NCBI RefSeq assembly: GCF_032595875.1
Contig: NZ_CP132457.1
Span: 838,022 to 902,021, forward strand
Source of the DNA: Borreliella andersonii
GTDB taxonomy: Bacteria; Spirochaetota; Spirochaetia; Borreliales; Borreliaceae
Length of the DNA stretch: 64,000 bases
Direction of reading: 5' to 3'
The stretch's first letter is position 1, and the number at the start of each line of letters is the position of its first letter. The translations under genes were made by a program, and so were the position numbers. The notes under the pieces were generated by a model. That model did no database searches. It was not told the origin of the DNA and worked only from the letters and a program-made list of their open reading frames with translations. Shown here one piece after another: positions 26,444 to 38,794 of the stretch.

Positions 26444-27218
26444 GAAGTTTTATTCCTAAATGAAATGGTACAGATCTTTCCTGTCCAAAGATGTTTGCAG
26501 TGAAGTTTAATTTGTAAGGAGCATTATTTGATTTTACAACAAGTGTGCTTGAGCCTCCTCCATCTAGATTGATGGCGTTAGTCATGCCATAGCTTAATGC
26601 AAAATCAATAGCTTCATTAAGAGAAGCTCCTTTGCTATTATTGACCCCCCTTCCTTCTATTGTAACAAGAAATAAATACTTATTATTTTTATCAGTTCCT
26701 ATTATTGTTCTTGGATGCTTTGTTTCTTTGAAATTTTTTTTATATTTTCCGTTTTTTATTAAAACAAAAAATCCGCTAAATCCATAATCACAGCTTTCTA
26801 TTTCATCTTCTTTGGGATTCAATATAATTTTATTGTGTTTTATTACAATCTCTCCGTAGTTGTTTATTTGCTTTGAAATCATTTTTTTATTATATATATA
26901 AAGTCCTTTTGGGAAAAACATGTTTTGTTTAACTTCGTACGGACTTGTGTTAATTGCAATGTCAACATTGTTAGAAATTAAGAAATGGCTTGTTGTTTGG
27001 CCTTTAAAGAAGTAATTATTCAACTTTTTGTCGTAAATGGGTTTTGATATAGTAAATTTTAGATCTTTATTTTCAATTTTTATTAGAACATAATTGCTGC
27101 TTATGAAATGATCCCTAATAATTTTGTATTTAGCTTTTTTAGTGATTGATTTGGACAGCATTAGTCCCGATGAAATGCTTAAAATCAATACTAGTAGTGT
27201 TAATATTTTTTTATTCAT
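26436..27218 (-). CDS. Phosphodiester glycosidase family (NAGPA-like) protein
   Basis: The family includes the enzyme that uncovers mannose-6-phosphate and bacterial proteins linked to cell-surface polysaccharides. The signature stretches HPRTIIGTDKNNKYLFLVTIEGR and AINLDGGGSSTLVV are present near the C-terminus. An N-terminal hydrophobic segment (residues about 6-22) suggests export or anchoring. Length is 260. Its start overlaps the upstream minus-strand gene by eight bases, so the two are probably co-expressed. The substrate in Borrelia is unknown. Confidence 0.8.
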   Translation of the reverse strand: MNKKILTLLVLILSISSGLMLSKSITKKAKYKIIRDHFISSNYVLIKIENKDLKFTISKPIYDKKLNNYFFKGQTTSHFLISNNVDIAINTSPYEVKQNMFFPKGLYIYNKKMISKQINNYGEIVIKHNKIILNPKEDEIESCDYGFSGFFVLIKNGKYKKNFKETKHPRTIIGTDKNNKYLFLVTIEGRGVNNSKGASLNEAIDFALSYGMTNAINLDGGGSSTLVVKSNNAPYKLNFTANIFGQERSVPFHLGIKLPN

Positions 27219-27726
27219 TTCTTTTGATTTTATAAGAATAAATGCTTTTGGGATATTTTGTTAATATGAGATTTTTAATTTTAGTTGCCAATTTTTCATT
27301 TTTAAATTTTATAATACTAAATATTTGATAAATTATTTTGACATCTATATTTTTTTCGTTATTTAAAATTTTTTTAATTTCTTTTTCATTAATATTATCC
27401 TTATTTATTCTTAGTTTTAGCGAAATGATTTCGGTTTTTATTTTTTGATTTTTGATCTTTTTTTGGTTTATTTTGTTTAAAAAATTATTAGCTTCTTTAT
27501 ATTTTTTTATTTTTAGATAGTATTTTGTAATTAGCAGATAATATTGTTCTAAATCAAAATTTTTAATTTTGTTTATTGTTTCTAATTCTTTTGACAGGTT
27601 ATTAGTTAAGTCATAAAGCATATGTAGCTTTATTAAATTTTCTATATTTTCTGTGTCATTACTCTGTAATTCAAAGGGAAAAATTACTAAAAATAATAAA
27701 ACATAAAAAAAGGATACCCAGTCCAT
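27211..27726 (-). CDS. Hypothetical exported helical (TPR-like) protein
   Basis: I do not recognise the function. The 171-residue protein has an N-terminal signal-like helix (MDWVSFFYVLLFLVIF) and then lysine- and asparagine-rich helices, with YYLLITKYYLKIKKYKEANNFL resembling a TPR hairpin. It is upstream of and overlaps the phosphodiester glycosidase gene, suggesting a partnership, but nothing stronger can be said. Confidence 0.6.
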   Translation of the reverse strand: MDWVSFFYVLLFLVIFPFELQSNDTENIENLIKLHMLYDLTNNLSKELETINKIKNFDLEQYYLLITKYYLKIKKYKEANNFLNKINQKKIKNQKIKTEIISLKLRINKDNINEKEIKKILNNEKNIDVKIIYQIFSIIKFKNEKLATKIKNLILTKYPKSIYSYKIKRNE

Positions 27727-27815
27727 AATTTATTATAAACTTTGTTTTGAGAATAACGAAAGTAATCCCGAAATTATTGTTAGCATGGCTGTTAATTTTG
27801 TTTAGGGTTTAGTTT

Positions 27816-30287
27816 TTAAAAAAAGTAATTTAATTTTTTGTAAACTTTATTTATTAATTTTTTTATAAAATGTAATTTTTGTATGTATTCTTTGTTTTCT
27901 ATAAGGCTTTTTATGCTTTCCATAGATACTTCTACTGCCATTATGAAATTTTGTTTGGGTTTTAGTCTAAAATTTCCAGAATAATCTGTTTCCAATGATA
28001 AAAAAAGAGCATTTTTTTTAGGGGGCGAGCTTATAAATTGCATTGTACATTCTAAAAGGTTTTTCATTTTTTCAGTTTCGTCAATGTTTACATTCTTTGT
28101 TTCATATTTTTTTATACAATGCCAATCTTTTCCCATGTTTTTGATTATTTCTATAGTTTCTAAAAATTTTTTGTTGTTAAAAACCGTTATATTTTTATGC
28201 ATCAATTGCATTTTAATTTTTTTCAAATCTTCATTATTTTGATTGTTTAGTTCGTTTTTAAAAATCATTTCTTTTAGCACTTCTAGGTTAATTTTTATTG
28301 CATAAATGTTATTTTTGTATTCCACTTTGAAAAATTTCTTTCCTATTTTGATTTCATTGATAATTTTTGTCTGTTCAGTGGTTGCTATTTGTTTCTCTTT
28401 ACCAGATATGTCTTTATGTTTAAACTCTTCATTAAGGATAATGTCATCAATCCATTCTTTTTTTAAGACGCCAATAGATCTTGCATACATTTTTGTAGTT
28501 TCTATAATTTCTCCTGCAACGAAATATTTTACAGAGTCGGTGCTAATAAGTGATCCGGGATGAATTATTACGTTTTGAGCCTTGATGGTTTTATATTTCT
28601 TTTTTGAAGTTTTAAAGCAAATATAGTCCCTCATTCCTCTCATTATTGATTTTAAATATCCTTCGTTGTCAAAAACACCTTTTTGTGTTATTGGTATATT
28701 TAATTTGCTAACAATGCTTTCAAGTTGCATTTGTACATTTGCGATCTCTTCGAGTCCTTGTAGATCTAAATAATTTTCCTTTGTGAAAGCTTCTTTATTT
28801 GGAGCTTTTTTAAAATCTTCGAAGATATTAATAAATCCAATTAAATCCCCCATTGGATTTTTATATTTTAAGTGTGCTTGTCTAGCTTCCATTTCTTCAT
28901 TTTGGGGTAGTAGAAAAATCCCACTTGTGGATAAAAATGATAGGCCTATTGTGGTTTGATAAATCGCTTGTGGGTAATTTATCATTGCTTCGACTAATGC
29001 TCTTGAATGTGCTGGTATTAATGGGAATAATATCATATATTTCCCAATTTCTGTAAGTTCATTTTTATTGTTTATAGCATCCAGCGATTTTAATATTTTG
29101 CTTGCGGTTTGAATTGAATGCGTTGATGGTTTTGAAATAAAGTCAAAGTGGGTAAAATCTCTAATTCCAATATCTGCCATTCTTAGTACTACTTCAGATA
29201 GGTCTGTTCTGTATATTTCTTCTTTTTGGTAATCTTCTCTTAATTGATAATCTTCTCTTTTATAAAGTCTATAGCAAGTTCCTTTTGAAAGTCTTCCTGC
29301 TCGACCGGCTCTTTGAGTTGCTGATGATTTTGAAATTGGAACTTCCTGGAGCGAATAGGTATGAGTTTTTGTTTGAAATTTGTTTGTTTTGACTTTTCCA
29401 CTATCTATTACTATTTTAATATTTTCAACTGTGATTGAGGTTTCTGCTATGTTTGTTGACACTATTATTTTTCTTTTATTTTTAGGAGTAGTCATAAATA
29501 TTTGCTCTTGAGCTTCTTTAGGCATCCTGCCGTATAAAGGAAATATTATTAAATTTTTTTTTGAGTTTAATTCTTGTAATTCTTTTATAGTTTCTTTTAT
29601 TTCCTTCTCTCCAGATAAAAATATAAGAATATCTCCTGCTTTTTTTTCTTTTATTACGTTTGAGACAATTTCTTTTATTTTTAATATCATTCCTTTTGAT
29701 GTGTTTAAAAGAGGAGGATTGTATATTATTTGTACTGGGTAAGTGATAGTTTCAATACTAACAACCGGAGCATTATTGAAATATTTTGAAAATATTTTTG
29801 TGTTTATCGTAGCAGACGAAATTATGATTTTAAAATCATCCCTTTTTCTTGAAATGTCTTTAATAAGACCCAATATAAAGTCGATGTTTAAACTTCTTTC
29901 GTGTGCTTCATCTATTATTATTACGTCATATTCATAAAGTAGTGTATCTTTTTTTAGCTCTTGCAGAAGTACTCCATCAGTCATTAATTTTATTTTGGTT
30001 TTTAGGCTTGTAATTTCTTCAAATCTTATCTTATAACCAACTTCTTCTCCAACATTTACACCAATATGCTTAGCAATATATTCAGCTATTGATATTGCAG
30101 CTATTCTTCTTGGTTGAGTTACTCCAATTTTTCCTAATTTTGCAAAGCCTGCTTCATATATTATTCTTGGTAGTTGGGTGGTTTTTCCACTACCTGTTGG
30201 ACTTTCTACAATTAAAACATTATGTGTTTTCAGTACTTTTATTAATTCATCTTTGTATTTGTAAATTGGGAGTTTGAGATCATTCAT
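27816..30287 (-). CDS. hrpA: DExH-box RNA helicase HrpA
   Basis: HrpA is an ATP-dependent RNA helicase. In B. burgdorferi it is known to affect gene expression and to be needed for infection. The protein has SPTGSGKTTQ with Walker A at 32-36, the DEAH motif at 126-129, SSATIN, and the C-terminal helicase motif QRAGRAGR. At 823 residues it is shorter than the 1,300-residue E. coli protein, lacking the long C-terminal extension; the HA2 and OB-fold regions (about 430-660) are present. It starts only two bases downstream of topA's stop, both on the minus strand. Confidence 0.94.
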   Translation of the reverse strand: MNDLKLPIYKYKDELIKVLKTHNVLIVESPTGSGKTTQLPRIIYEAGFAKLGKIGVTQPRRIAAISIAEYIAKHIGVNVGEEVGYKIRFEEITSLKTKIKLMTDGVLLQELKKDTLLYEYDVIIIDEAHERSLNIDFILGLIKDISRKRDDFKIIISSATINTKIFSKYFNNAPVVSIETITYPVQIIYNPPLLNTSKGMILKIKEIVSNVIKEKKAGDILIFLSGEKEIKETIKELQELNSKKNLIIFPLYGRMPKEAQEQIFMTTPKNKRKIIVSTNIAETSITVENIKIVIDSGKVKTNKFQTKTHTYSLQEVPISKSSATQRAGRAGRLSKGTCYRLYKREDYQLREDYQKEEIYRTDLSEVVLRMADIGIRDFTHFDFISKPSTHSIQTASKILKSLDAINNKNELTEIGKYMILFPLIPAHSRALVEAMINYPQAIYQTTIGLSFLSTSGIFLLPQNEEMEARQAHLKYKNPMGDLIGFINIFEDFKKAPNKEAFTKENYLDLQGLEEIANVQMQLESIVSKLNIPITQKGVFDNEGYLKSIMRGMRDYICFKTSKKKYKTIKAQNVIIHPGSLISTDSVKYFVAGEIIETTKMYARSIGVLKKEWIDDIILNEEFKHKDISGKEKQIATTEQTKIINEIKIGKKFFKVEYKNNIYAIKINLEVLKEMIFKNELNNQNNEDLKKIKMQLMHKNITVFNNKKFLETIEIIKNMGKDWHCIKKYETKNVNIDETEKMKNLLECTMQFISSPPKKNALFLSLETDYSGNFRLKPKQNFIMAVEVSMESIKSLIENKEYIQKLHFIKKLINKVYKKLNYFF

Positions 30288-30289
30288 AT

Positions 30290-32887
<2,598 letters not shown>

Positions 32888-32917
32888 TTAAGAATTAAAA
32901 AAAAATGAGAGTATTTT

Positions 32918-34159
32918 GTGAGCAATTATAAAATTCTTCATACTTCAGATTGGCATATTGGAAAAAAAATTGAAAATTTTTCAATACTTAAGGAACAGAA
33001 AAGTTTTTTATATTTTCTTTTAGAATTTATTGAAAAAGAAAAAATAGATCTTTTACTTGTTGCTGGGGATGTTTATGATTCCAAAAGACCTGGGTTTGAA
33101 GAGCAAAAATTAGTTAATAATTTTTTTTATGAACTTTCTTTTACTTCTTGTAAATGGTGTGTAGTTATTTCTGGAAATCATGACAAAAAAGATTATTTAA
33201 GTATAAATAAAAAAATTCTCTCACGGTTTAATTTTTTTTTAATAACAGAATATGATTCTGATGAGCAAATAGTTTTATTAAAGGATAATGAAAATCTTAA
33301 GTTCATTGTTGTTTGTCTTCCGCATATAAATGAAAGGCTTATTTTAGGTCAAAATTTTGACAATATTTGGGAATTAGAAGATCAGTCTTCCGGTAAGCTA
33401 TTTCTTGAAAATTTAGAAAATGCCTACAGGGAAAAGATATCAAATTTATCTAATTTTTTAGAAAACAAGTATAAAGGAATTCCTAAAATATTAATGGCGC
33501 ATTCATTTTTTGGCAGCAGTAAAAAGATTGACACCTTGGGAGGTAGTTATATTATTCCTTTTAATGTTTTTGGAAATGGTTTTTCTTATGTTGCTCTTGG
33601 ACATATTCATAAATTCATGAAGCTAAGAGATAATATTGTTTATTCGGGATCCCCTATGCAATATTCATTTAATGAGACCTGCGATAAATACATAAATGTT
33701 TTACATTTTAATGATAATAAATTAATTTTGCAAAAAGCATTTCCTGTGCCGATTTTCAATAAATTAATCTTTGTTAAAGGCTCTTTAAATGAAGTTCTTG
33801 AGTTTTTGTCTAATATTAAAAAAGAAGAGTCTTTTACTATTTATTTGAAAATTGAACTTAATGAGGCAGTTGATACTAGCGCTGAGGAGGCTATTTATGA
33901 TTTAGCAAGGCTTAATTTTATGAATCTAGTTTCTATTTCCTATTCTTTATCCTCAGGACAGGATTTGCAAGACGAATCCGATTTTATTGGAGGGCTTGAA
34001 GTGCTTGAAATGGATGAAAAATATTTTTTTGAGAAAAAGTTGAGACGAGATTTTGAAAACGGCATTATTAGGGATATTAAATTTAAGGAAGAAGAGCTCA
34101 TTTCTCTTTTTAATGAGGTTTTAACTAACGGATATTTGGGCGAATATGAGGATAAATAA
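32918..34159 (+). CDS. sbcD: Exonuclease subunit SbcD (Mre11-like)
   Basis: SbcD is the nuclease of the SbcCD complex that cuts hairpins and protein-blocked DNA ends. Phosphoesterase motifs are intact: HTSDWHIGK near residues 8-16, [22 protein letters not shown] and ALGHIHK. Length is 413. The start is GTG 32918, and its end overlaps sbcC by 14 bases, the usual coupled pair. A hairpin-cutting nuclease is of special interest in a bacterium whose linear replicons end in hairpin telomeres. Confidence 0.95.
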   Translation: MSNYKILHTSDWHIGKKIENFSILKEQKSFLYFLLEFIEKEKIDLLLVAGDVYDSKRPGFEEQKLVNNFFYELSFTSCKWCVVISGNHDKKDYLSINKKILSRFNFFLITEYDSDEQIVLLKDNENLKFIVVCLPHINERLILGQNFDNIWELEDQSSGKLFLENLENAYREKISNLSNFLENKYKGIPKILMAHSFFGSSKKIDTLGGSYIIPFNVFGNGFSYVALGHIHKFMKLRDNIVYSGSPMQYSFNETCDKYINVLHFNDNKLILQKAFPVPIFNKLIFVKGSLNEVLEFLSNIKKEESFTIYLKIELNEAVDTSAEEAIYDLARLNFMNLVSISYSLSSGQDLQDESDFIGGLEVLEMDEKYFFEKKLRRDFENGIIRDIKFKEEELISLFNEVLTNGYLGEYEDK

Positions 34160-36986
34160 ACTCATATTTAAAAATATTGCCTCTTACAAGGGTGAGCATG
34201 AGTTAAATTTCGATACATTTCTTTTAAGACAGTCGGGCATTTTTTTAATTTCTGGCAATACTGGATCAGGCAAAAGCACCATTTTAGATTGCATAACTTT
34301 GGCGCTATATGCTCGTGTTTACAGACTTGGAAAGAAAATTGTAGATATTATATCAAAAGGCGAGACCAATGCTTATGTTAAATTAACGTTTACTATTTCG
34401 GGAAAAATTTATGAATCTTTTGTTGAGCTTAATTTAAAAAATATAGAGACACCTAAGAGCATGTTGCTTAGTTGTTTTTTTGATAACAGGGTTATTGAGG
34501 GTCGAACTGATGTTTTAGAGCATATTAAAAGTCTTTGTAGATTAGACTTTAACCAATTTTGTCAAACTGTAATTTTACCACAAGGCAATTTTCAAGAATT
34601 TTTAACGTCAACTCCCAAAGAGAAAGCTGCAATAATTGATAATATTTTTAATTTGAAAAAATATGATAATTTGGAATTTTATTTAAAAAGTGACTTTGAG
34701 CGCACAAAGTTCAATATAGATAAATTGTTGAATTCTGAATCTTATGAAAAATCAATCCTTGATTATGATGAGAGTGAGTATAAATCTCTTAAGGATTATT
34801 TAGATTTAGTTGATATTGATCGATTAGAAAGTGATCTTGAAAATATCAGAAGAGCTATTTTTTTGTGTAATCAGGCAATAGCATCTAATGAGAGATATTT
34901 GGAATTGGAAACCGAAATGTCTTCTTTAAAGGATCAATTATCTTCTCAGATCGAATATCTAAATTCTTTAGAGAAGGATCATTCCCTTCAAAAGAAATTA
35001 AAAGAAAATTTGGATTTGGATCGAAAAATTTATTTATGTTCAGATTTTTGGAATTTGAAAAATCTAGTTGTTATGCAGGGTGAATTGGTTAATGATAGTA
35101 GATTGCTTGATTTAGAGCTTTCGAAAGTGATGAGTAATTTAAAAGAAATTAAATATTTGGACGGCAATAATTTTAATTATGTTAAGGAACTTTATAACAG
35201 AAATTGTAATCTTTTTGATTTAAAACTTGTTGAGAATGATTATGAGAGTTTGCTTTTAAGGAAAAATAGTCTTGAGAATGAAAAAAAAGAATTATTAATG
35301 TCTCAGAGTAAAAAAAATGATGAGATTAAAAGTATTTCTTATGAGAAATCTAATTTTGATTTTGACAAATATGTTTACTATGAGGCATTGAAATTGTTTC
35401 AAACTTTTAATAATGAGTTGATTTCAAAATATAGAGATAGGTTGGAATTTTTATTAAAATCTACTGACGAAGAAGATTTTAATAAAAATAAGGAAAAAAA
35501 TATTATTAAGATTGATTTGTATAAGGAGTTGTTAAAATATCTTGATGATAAAAATTTTTCTATTGAGAGTGATAAAGAAAAACTGAAATATATTGAGGCT
35601 GAGTATAAAAATTATCAACATAAAGATAGATTATCGGTTTGCAGTTTAAAAGAGCTTTACGCTTTAAATTCAAAACTTCATTTAATACAAAATCAAATTG
35701 ATGAACTTAAATATCAGATATCTTGCAAACAGGAAGAAATCTCTAAACAAGAGGTTAATGCTTTAGAGTTTAAAAAGAATAATGCTGAGATTTTAAGATT
35801 GATTGGAAAAAATTTATTTGACAAATACATAAATTATTTTGACAGAGAAAAAATTTTGGCATTTGAAAATAAATTAGAAAAGCTTGAACAATTTAAGGTT
35901 AGGAAAAATGATTTAAAAATTGAAATTTCTTTAAAAAATAAAAATTTTGATCAAAATCTTTTAAAGATTAAAGATTTATTATTAAAACTTAATTTAAATT
36001 TAAGTTTTAATGATTATTCTTCTTTGGAAAAGGAATTTAATGTTGTTTTGGCTAAGCAGAAAAGTGTAGAAAATGAATGGAATATGCTTGTTTTAGATCT
36101 TAAAAATCTAGAAGATTTAAAAATTAAAACCGAAACACAAATTAAATTTATAAAGGAATCTATATTGACTTTAGAAGCGAAGTTAAATGAAGAGCAAAAT
36201 AGTTTTATTAATATAATTTCAAATTTAAAAAATATTTTTTTTAGCTCATTTTCTTTTGAGACAGAAATTACTTTAGAAAAAATCAATGAAAATAGCCTGT
36301 ATTTCTTGCAAAAATTGAGCTTATCAATTAGCTCCAAGCTTGAATTTTTATCCAGAGATATCGAAAAGTATAAAATCAAGCTTTTAAATTTTCAAACTCT
36401 TCAAAAAAAGATTAATCAACAAAAAATTAATTTAGACTTGCTAAGAGGTGAGTTGAATCTTGCTAAAGAAAGGAAAGATAAGCTGGATGTTTTAAGGAAG
36501 GTAGTAATTAGATCTTCTGGATTGAAATATTATGTTCAAACTTTTTTAATTAATGATATTTTAAGATTGGCAAATGAAAAGTATTTAAGGTGGATTTTCC
36601 CTGATTTTGAGCTTAAGACCAACAAAGAGAGCAAAGAGTTTGATTTTTTAATTGAAGATAAAAAAGATGTTAATAAAATAAGAACGGTAAAAACTTTGTC
36701 TGGGGGTGAGAAATTTCTTGTGTCTTTAGCTTTGTCTTTGGCTTTATCTGATAAAATAAGGGATAGTGAATTGAAAATAGAAGCTTTTTTTCTAGATGAG
36801 GGTTTTGGTAATCTTGATGAAGATACTTTGGCTCAAGTTATGCCTAAGCTTTCTAAGTTTCAAATGATGACTGGGCGACAAATTGGTATAATTTCTCATG
36901 TTTCTTATTTAAAGGAGATGATTAAAGCACAAATAGTTATAAACAAGATTTCTAAAATTTCTTATATTGCTATGGAAAATTTATGA
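34146..36986 (+). CDS. sbcC: Exonuclease ATPase subunit SbcC (Rad50-like)
   Basis: SbcC is the SMC-like ATPase partner of SbcD. It has Walker A GNTGSGKS at 37-44, a Q-loop [11 protein letters not shown] near residue 155, the ABC signature LSGGEK from residue 851, and Walker [13 protein letters not shown] with Asp884/Glu885. Long heptad-rich coiled coils occupy about residues 170-800. The paired CxxC of the Rad50/SbcC zinc hook is not found anywhere in the coiled-coil apex; only isolated cysteines occur there. At 946 residues it is close to the family's length. Confidence 0.94.
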   Translation: MRINKLIFKNIASYKGEHELNFDTFLLRQSGIFLISGNTGSGKSTILDCITLALYARVYRLGKKIVDIISKGETNAYVKLTFTISGKIYESFVELNLKNIETPKSMLLSCFFDNRVIEGRTDVLEHIKSLCRLDFNQFCQTVILPQGNFQEFLTSTPKEKAAIIDNIFNLKKYDNLEFYLKSDFERTKFNIDKLLNSESYEKSILDYDESEYKSLKDYLDLVDIDRLESDLENIRRAIFLCNQAIASNERYLELETEMSSLKDQLSSQIEYLNSLEKDHSLQKKLKENLDLDRKIYLCSDFWNLKNLVVMQGELVNDSRLLDLELSKVMSNLKEIKYLDGNNFNYVKELYNRNCNLFDLKLVENDYESLLLRKNSLENEKKELLMSQSKKNDEIKSISYEKSNFDFDKYVYYEALKLFQTFNNELISKYRDRLEFLLKSTDEEDFNKNKEKNIIKIDLYKELLKYLDDKNFSIESDKEKLKYIEAEYKNYQHKDRLSVCSLKELYALNSKLHLIQNQIDELKYQISCKQEEISKQEVNALEFKKNNAEILRLIGKNLFDKYINYFDREKILAFENKLEKLEQFKVRKNDLKIEISLKNKNFDQNLLKIKDLLLKLNLNLSFNDYSSLEKEFNVVLAKQKSVENEWNMLVLDLKNLEDLKIKTETQIKFIKESILTLEAKLNEEQNSFINIISNLKNIFFSSFSFETEITLEKINENSLYFLQKLSLSISSKLEFLSRDIEKYKIKLLNFQTLQKKINQQKINLDLLRGELNLAKERKDKLDVLRKVVIRSSGLKYYVQTFLINDILRLANEKYLRWIFPDFELKTNKESKEFDFLIEDKKDVNKIRTVKTLSGGEKFLVSLALSLALSDKIRDSELKIEAFFLDEGFGNLDEDTLAQVMPKLSKFQMMTGRQIGIISHVSYLKEMIKAQIVINKISKISYIAMENL

Positions 36987-37020
36987 TCATTTATGTACAA
37001 TTAGGCTTTGAGGGATAAAT

Positions 37021-37956
37021 ATGAAACATTATTTAGCGATTGATATTGGTGGGACTAATACTAAATATTCGCTTTCAGATTCAAGTGGTGTTTTTTTTGA
37101 TAAAAATGAAATAAGCACAGGTACTACTTCTGATGAACAAGTAAATATTTTGGTTAATCTTATTAATTCTTACAAAAAATCAAGTGATATAGCGGGAGTT
37201 GCAATTTGTATTCCTGGGTTTGTTGATCTTAAGGGAAATGTTCTTCGGGTAAATGCTATTACTGGATTTGTTAATTATCCTTTAAAAGAGCGGTTGGAGT
37301 CTTTAACCGGAGTAAGCACAGAGATCGAAAATGATGCTAATTGTGTAGCCTTGGCAGAAAAATTTAAGGGCAATGCTATTGACTGTAATGATTTTATTGC
37401 TATAACTCTTGGCACAGGAATTGGTGCTGGAATTTTTGCAAATGGCAAGCTTTTAAGAGGAAATTCTTTTATGTCCGGAGAGGTTGGATTTATGATTACT
37501 AGAGGTATTAGTAATAATATTCCTTTTAATTGTAGATGGGAGTCCATTGCTTCTGTTTCGGCTTTAAGAAAAAGAGTTGCTATGCGATTAGGAAAGCCTT
37601 TAAAAGAAATTTCAGGAGAATTTGTTTTTGATCTAGCTGAGAATGGGAATGTTCATGCCAAAAATGAAGTTGATAGATTTTTTGAGAATTTATCATTTGG
37701 TATTTTTAATTTAACTTTTGTTTTAAATCCTGAAAAAATTTTGATTGGAGGAGGAATAAGCTCAAGGCCCGATTTAATAGATAGAATATATGAAAAATTA
37801 GAAAATTTATGGTCTTTAGAAATGGCTTTTGATAATAACAATAATATAAAAAATCTTGTAACACTTGAACCTACTAAATTTAATAATGAATCTGGTAAAA
37901 TTGGGGCTTTATATAATTATTTTACTTGCAAAAAGCAAAATAATACCTCATGTTAG
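37021..37956 (+). CDS. ROK-family sugar kinase or regulator
   Basis: The protein starts with the ATP-binding LAIDIGGTNTKYSLSD and has the ROK signature: ICIPGFVD…GNVLRVNAI, EIENDANCVALAE, and ITLGTGIGAGIFANGKLLRG. There is no N-terminal DNA-binding domain, so a kinase such as glucokinase is more likely than a XylR-type repressor, although older annotations used xylR. The Cys-rich zinc motif (CxCGxxGC) of many ROK kinases is missing; the equivalent place reads PFNCRWESIAS. Length is 311. It follows sbcC by 34 bases. Confidence 0.82.
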   Translation: MKHYLAIDIGGTNTKYSLSDSSGVFFDKNEISTGTTSDEQVNILVNLINSYKKSSDIAGVAICIPGFVDLKGNVLRVNAITGFVNYPLKERLESLTGVSTEIENDANCVALAEKFKGNAIDCNDFIAITLGTGIGAGIFANGKLLRGNSFMSGEVGFMITRGISNNIPFNCRWESIASVSALRKRVAMRLGKPLKEISGEFVFDLAENGNVHAKNEVDRFFENLSFGIFNLTFVLNPEKILIGGGISSRPDLIDRIYEKLENLWSLEMAFDNNNNIKNLVTLEPTKFNNESGKIGALYNYFTCKKQNNTSC

Positions 37957-37972
37957 TGAAGTGATAAAAACT

Positions 37973-38794
37973 TTAAGTTTGAATATTTGAAGCTAGCCTT
38001 TCTATAAGGCTTTCAACACTAGATTTTTGAATATTAAATTCTATTTCTACTGTATTTTGGTCTTTTATTGTGGTTTTTATGTGACTTGATATTGTAAGAT
38101 TAGTCATGTTTGCCAAGACGGTTGGAATTAATTTTTTTGACAATATTTTTAGTATTGGTGGGTTATGTGTTTTGATCAAGGATTTAAAAATGTATTCGTC
38201 TTGATTTAAGCTGTTTATAGCCAAAGTTCCACTGCTAAAGGGGATTAAATTTTTGCTGCTTACTATTTGGTTTGGGAGCAATAATGCTGGATCTTGAATC
38301 CAAAAAAACATTTCATTTTTTTCTACTTCCCTAATATATTTTGTTGTTAGTATATTATTGTCTTTTACGGTTTTATCTTTTTGGGTTATTGTAATACTGG
38401 TTCTAGCTTTGTTTGGAATAATGTATATATTTGAATTTTTAAGTTTCCATTTTGGATTTGTAAGTATATTGCCTATTGATTCTGTATTTCTATTTTTATG
38501 AATTCCCCAGAAAATATCTTTTGGAAAATTACCCATTATTAGTAGAGCAAAGTCATTATTTTCTTTTTTATAGCTAAAATATAAATCGCTTATAAGCCCG
38601 AGAACGGATTTATATTTAGGGCTTAAGGAGTTATAAATAGATCTGTTTTTAATTAAATTTATGTGGGCGTATAAATTTGCGTCAGGCAAAAGTTCCATTA
38701 GGTAATTTATTTGTTTTGGAGGACTGTAAGGCAGACTGGCACATCCAAACATAAGGCATGAAATAGAAGTTATTTTTTTTAATGTTTTTAACAT
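37973..38794 (-). CDS. Putative lipoprotein, hypothetical
   Basis: The function is not recognised. The 273-residue product has a signal peptide with a lipobox at LMFGC (Cys18). The rest is soluble and mixed in character, with [18 protein letters not shown] and a C-terminal stretch that might form a beta sheet followed by a helix. It overlaps the end of ileS (its start lies inside ileS by seven bases on the same strand) and so is probably made from the same transcript. It is convergent with the ROK gene. Confidence 0.65.
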   Translation of the reverse strand: MLKTLKKITSISCLMFGCASLPYSPPKQINYLMELLPDANLYAHINLIKNRSIYNSLSPKYKSVLGLISDLYFSYKKENNDFALLIMGNFPKDIFWGIHKNRNTESIGNILTNPKWKLKNSNIYIIPNKARTSITITQKDKTVKDNNILTTKYIREVEKNEMFFWIQDPALLLPNQIVSSKNLIPFSSGTLAINSLNQDEYIFKSLIKTHNPPILKILSKKLIPTVLANMTNLTISSHIKTTIKDQNTVEIEFNIQKSSVESLIERLASNIQT

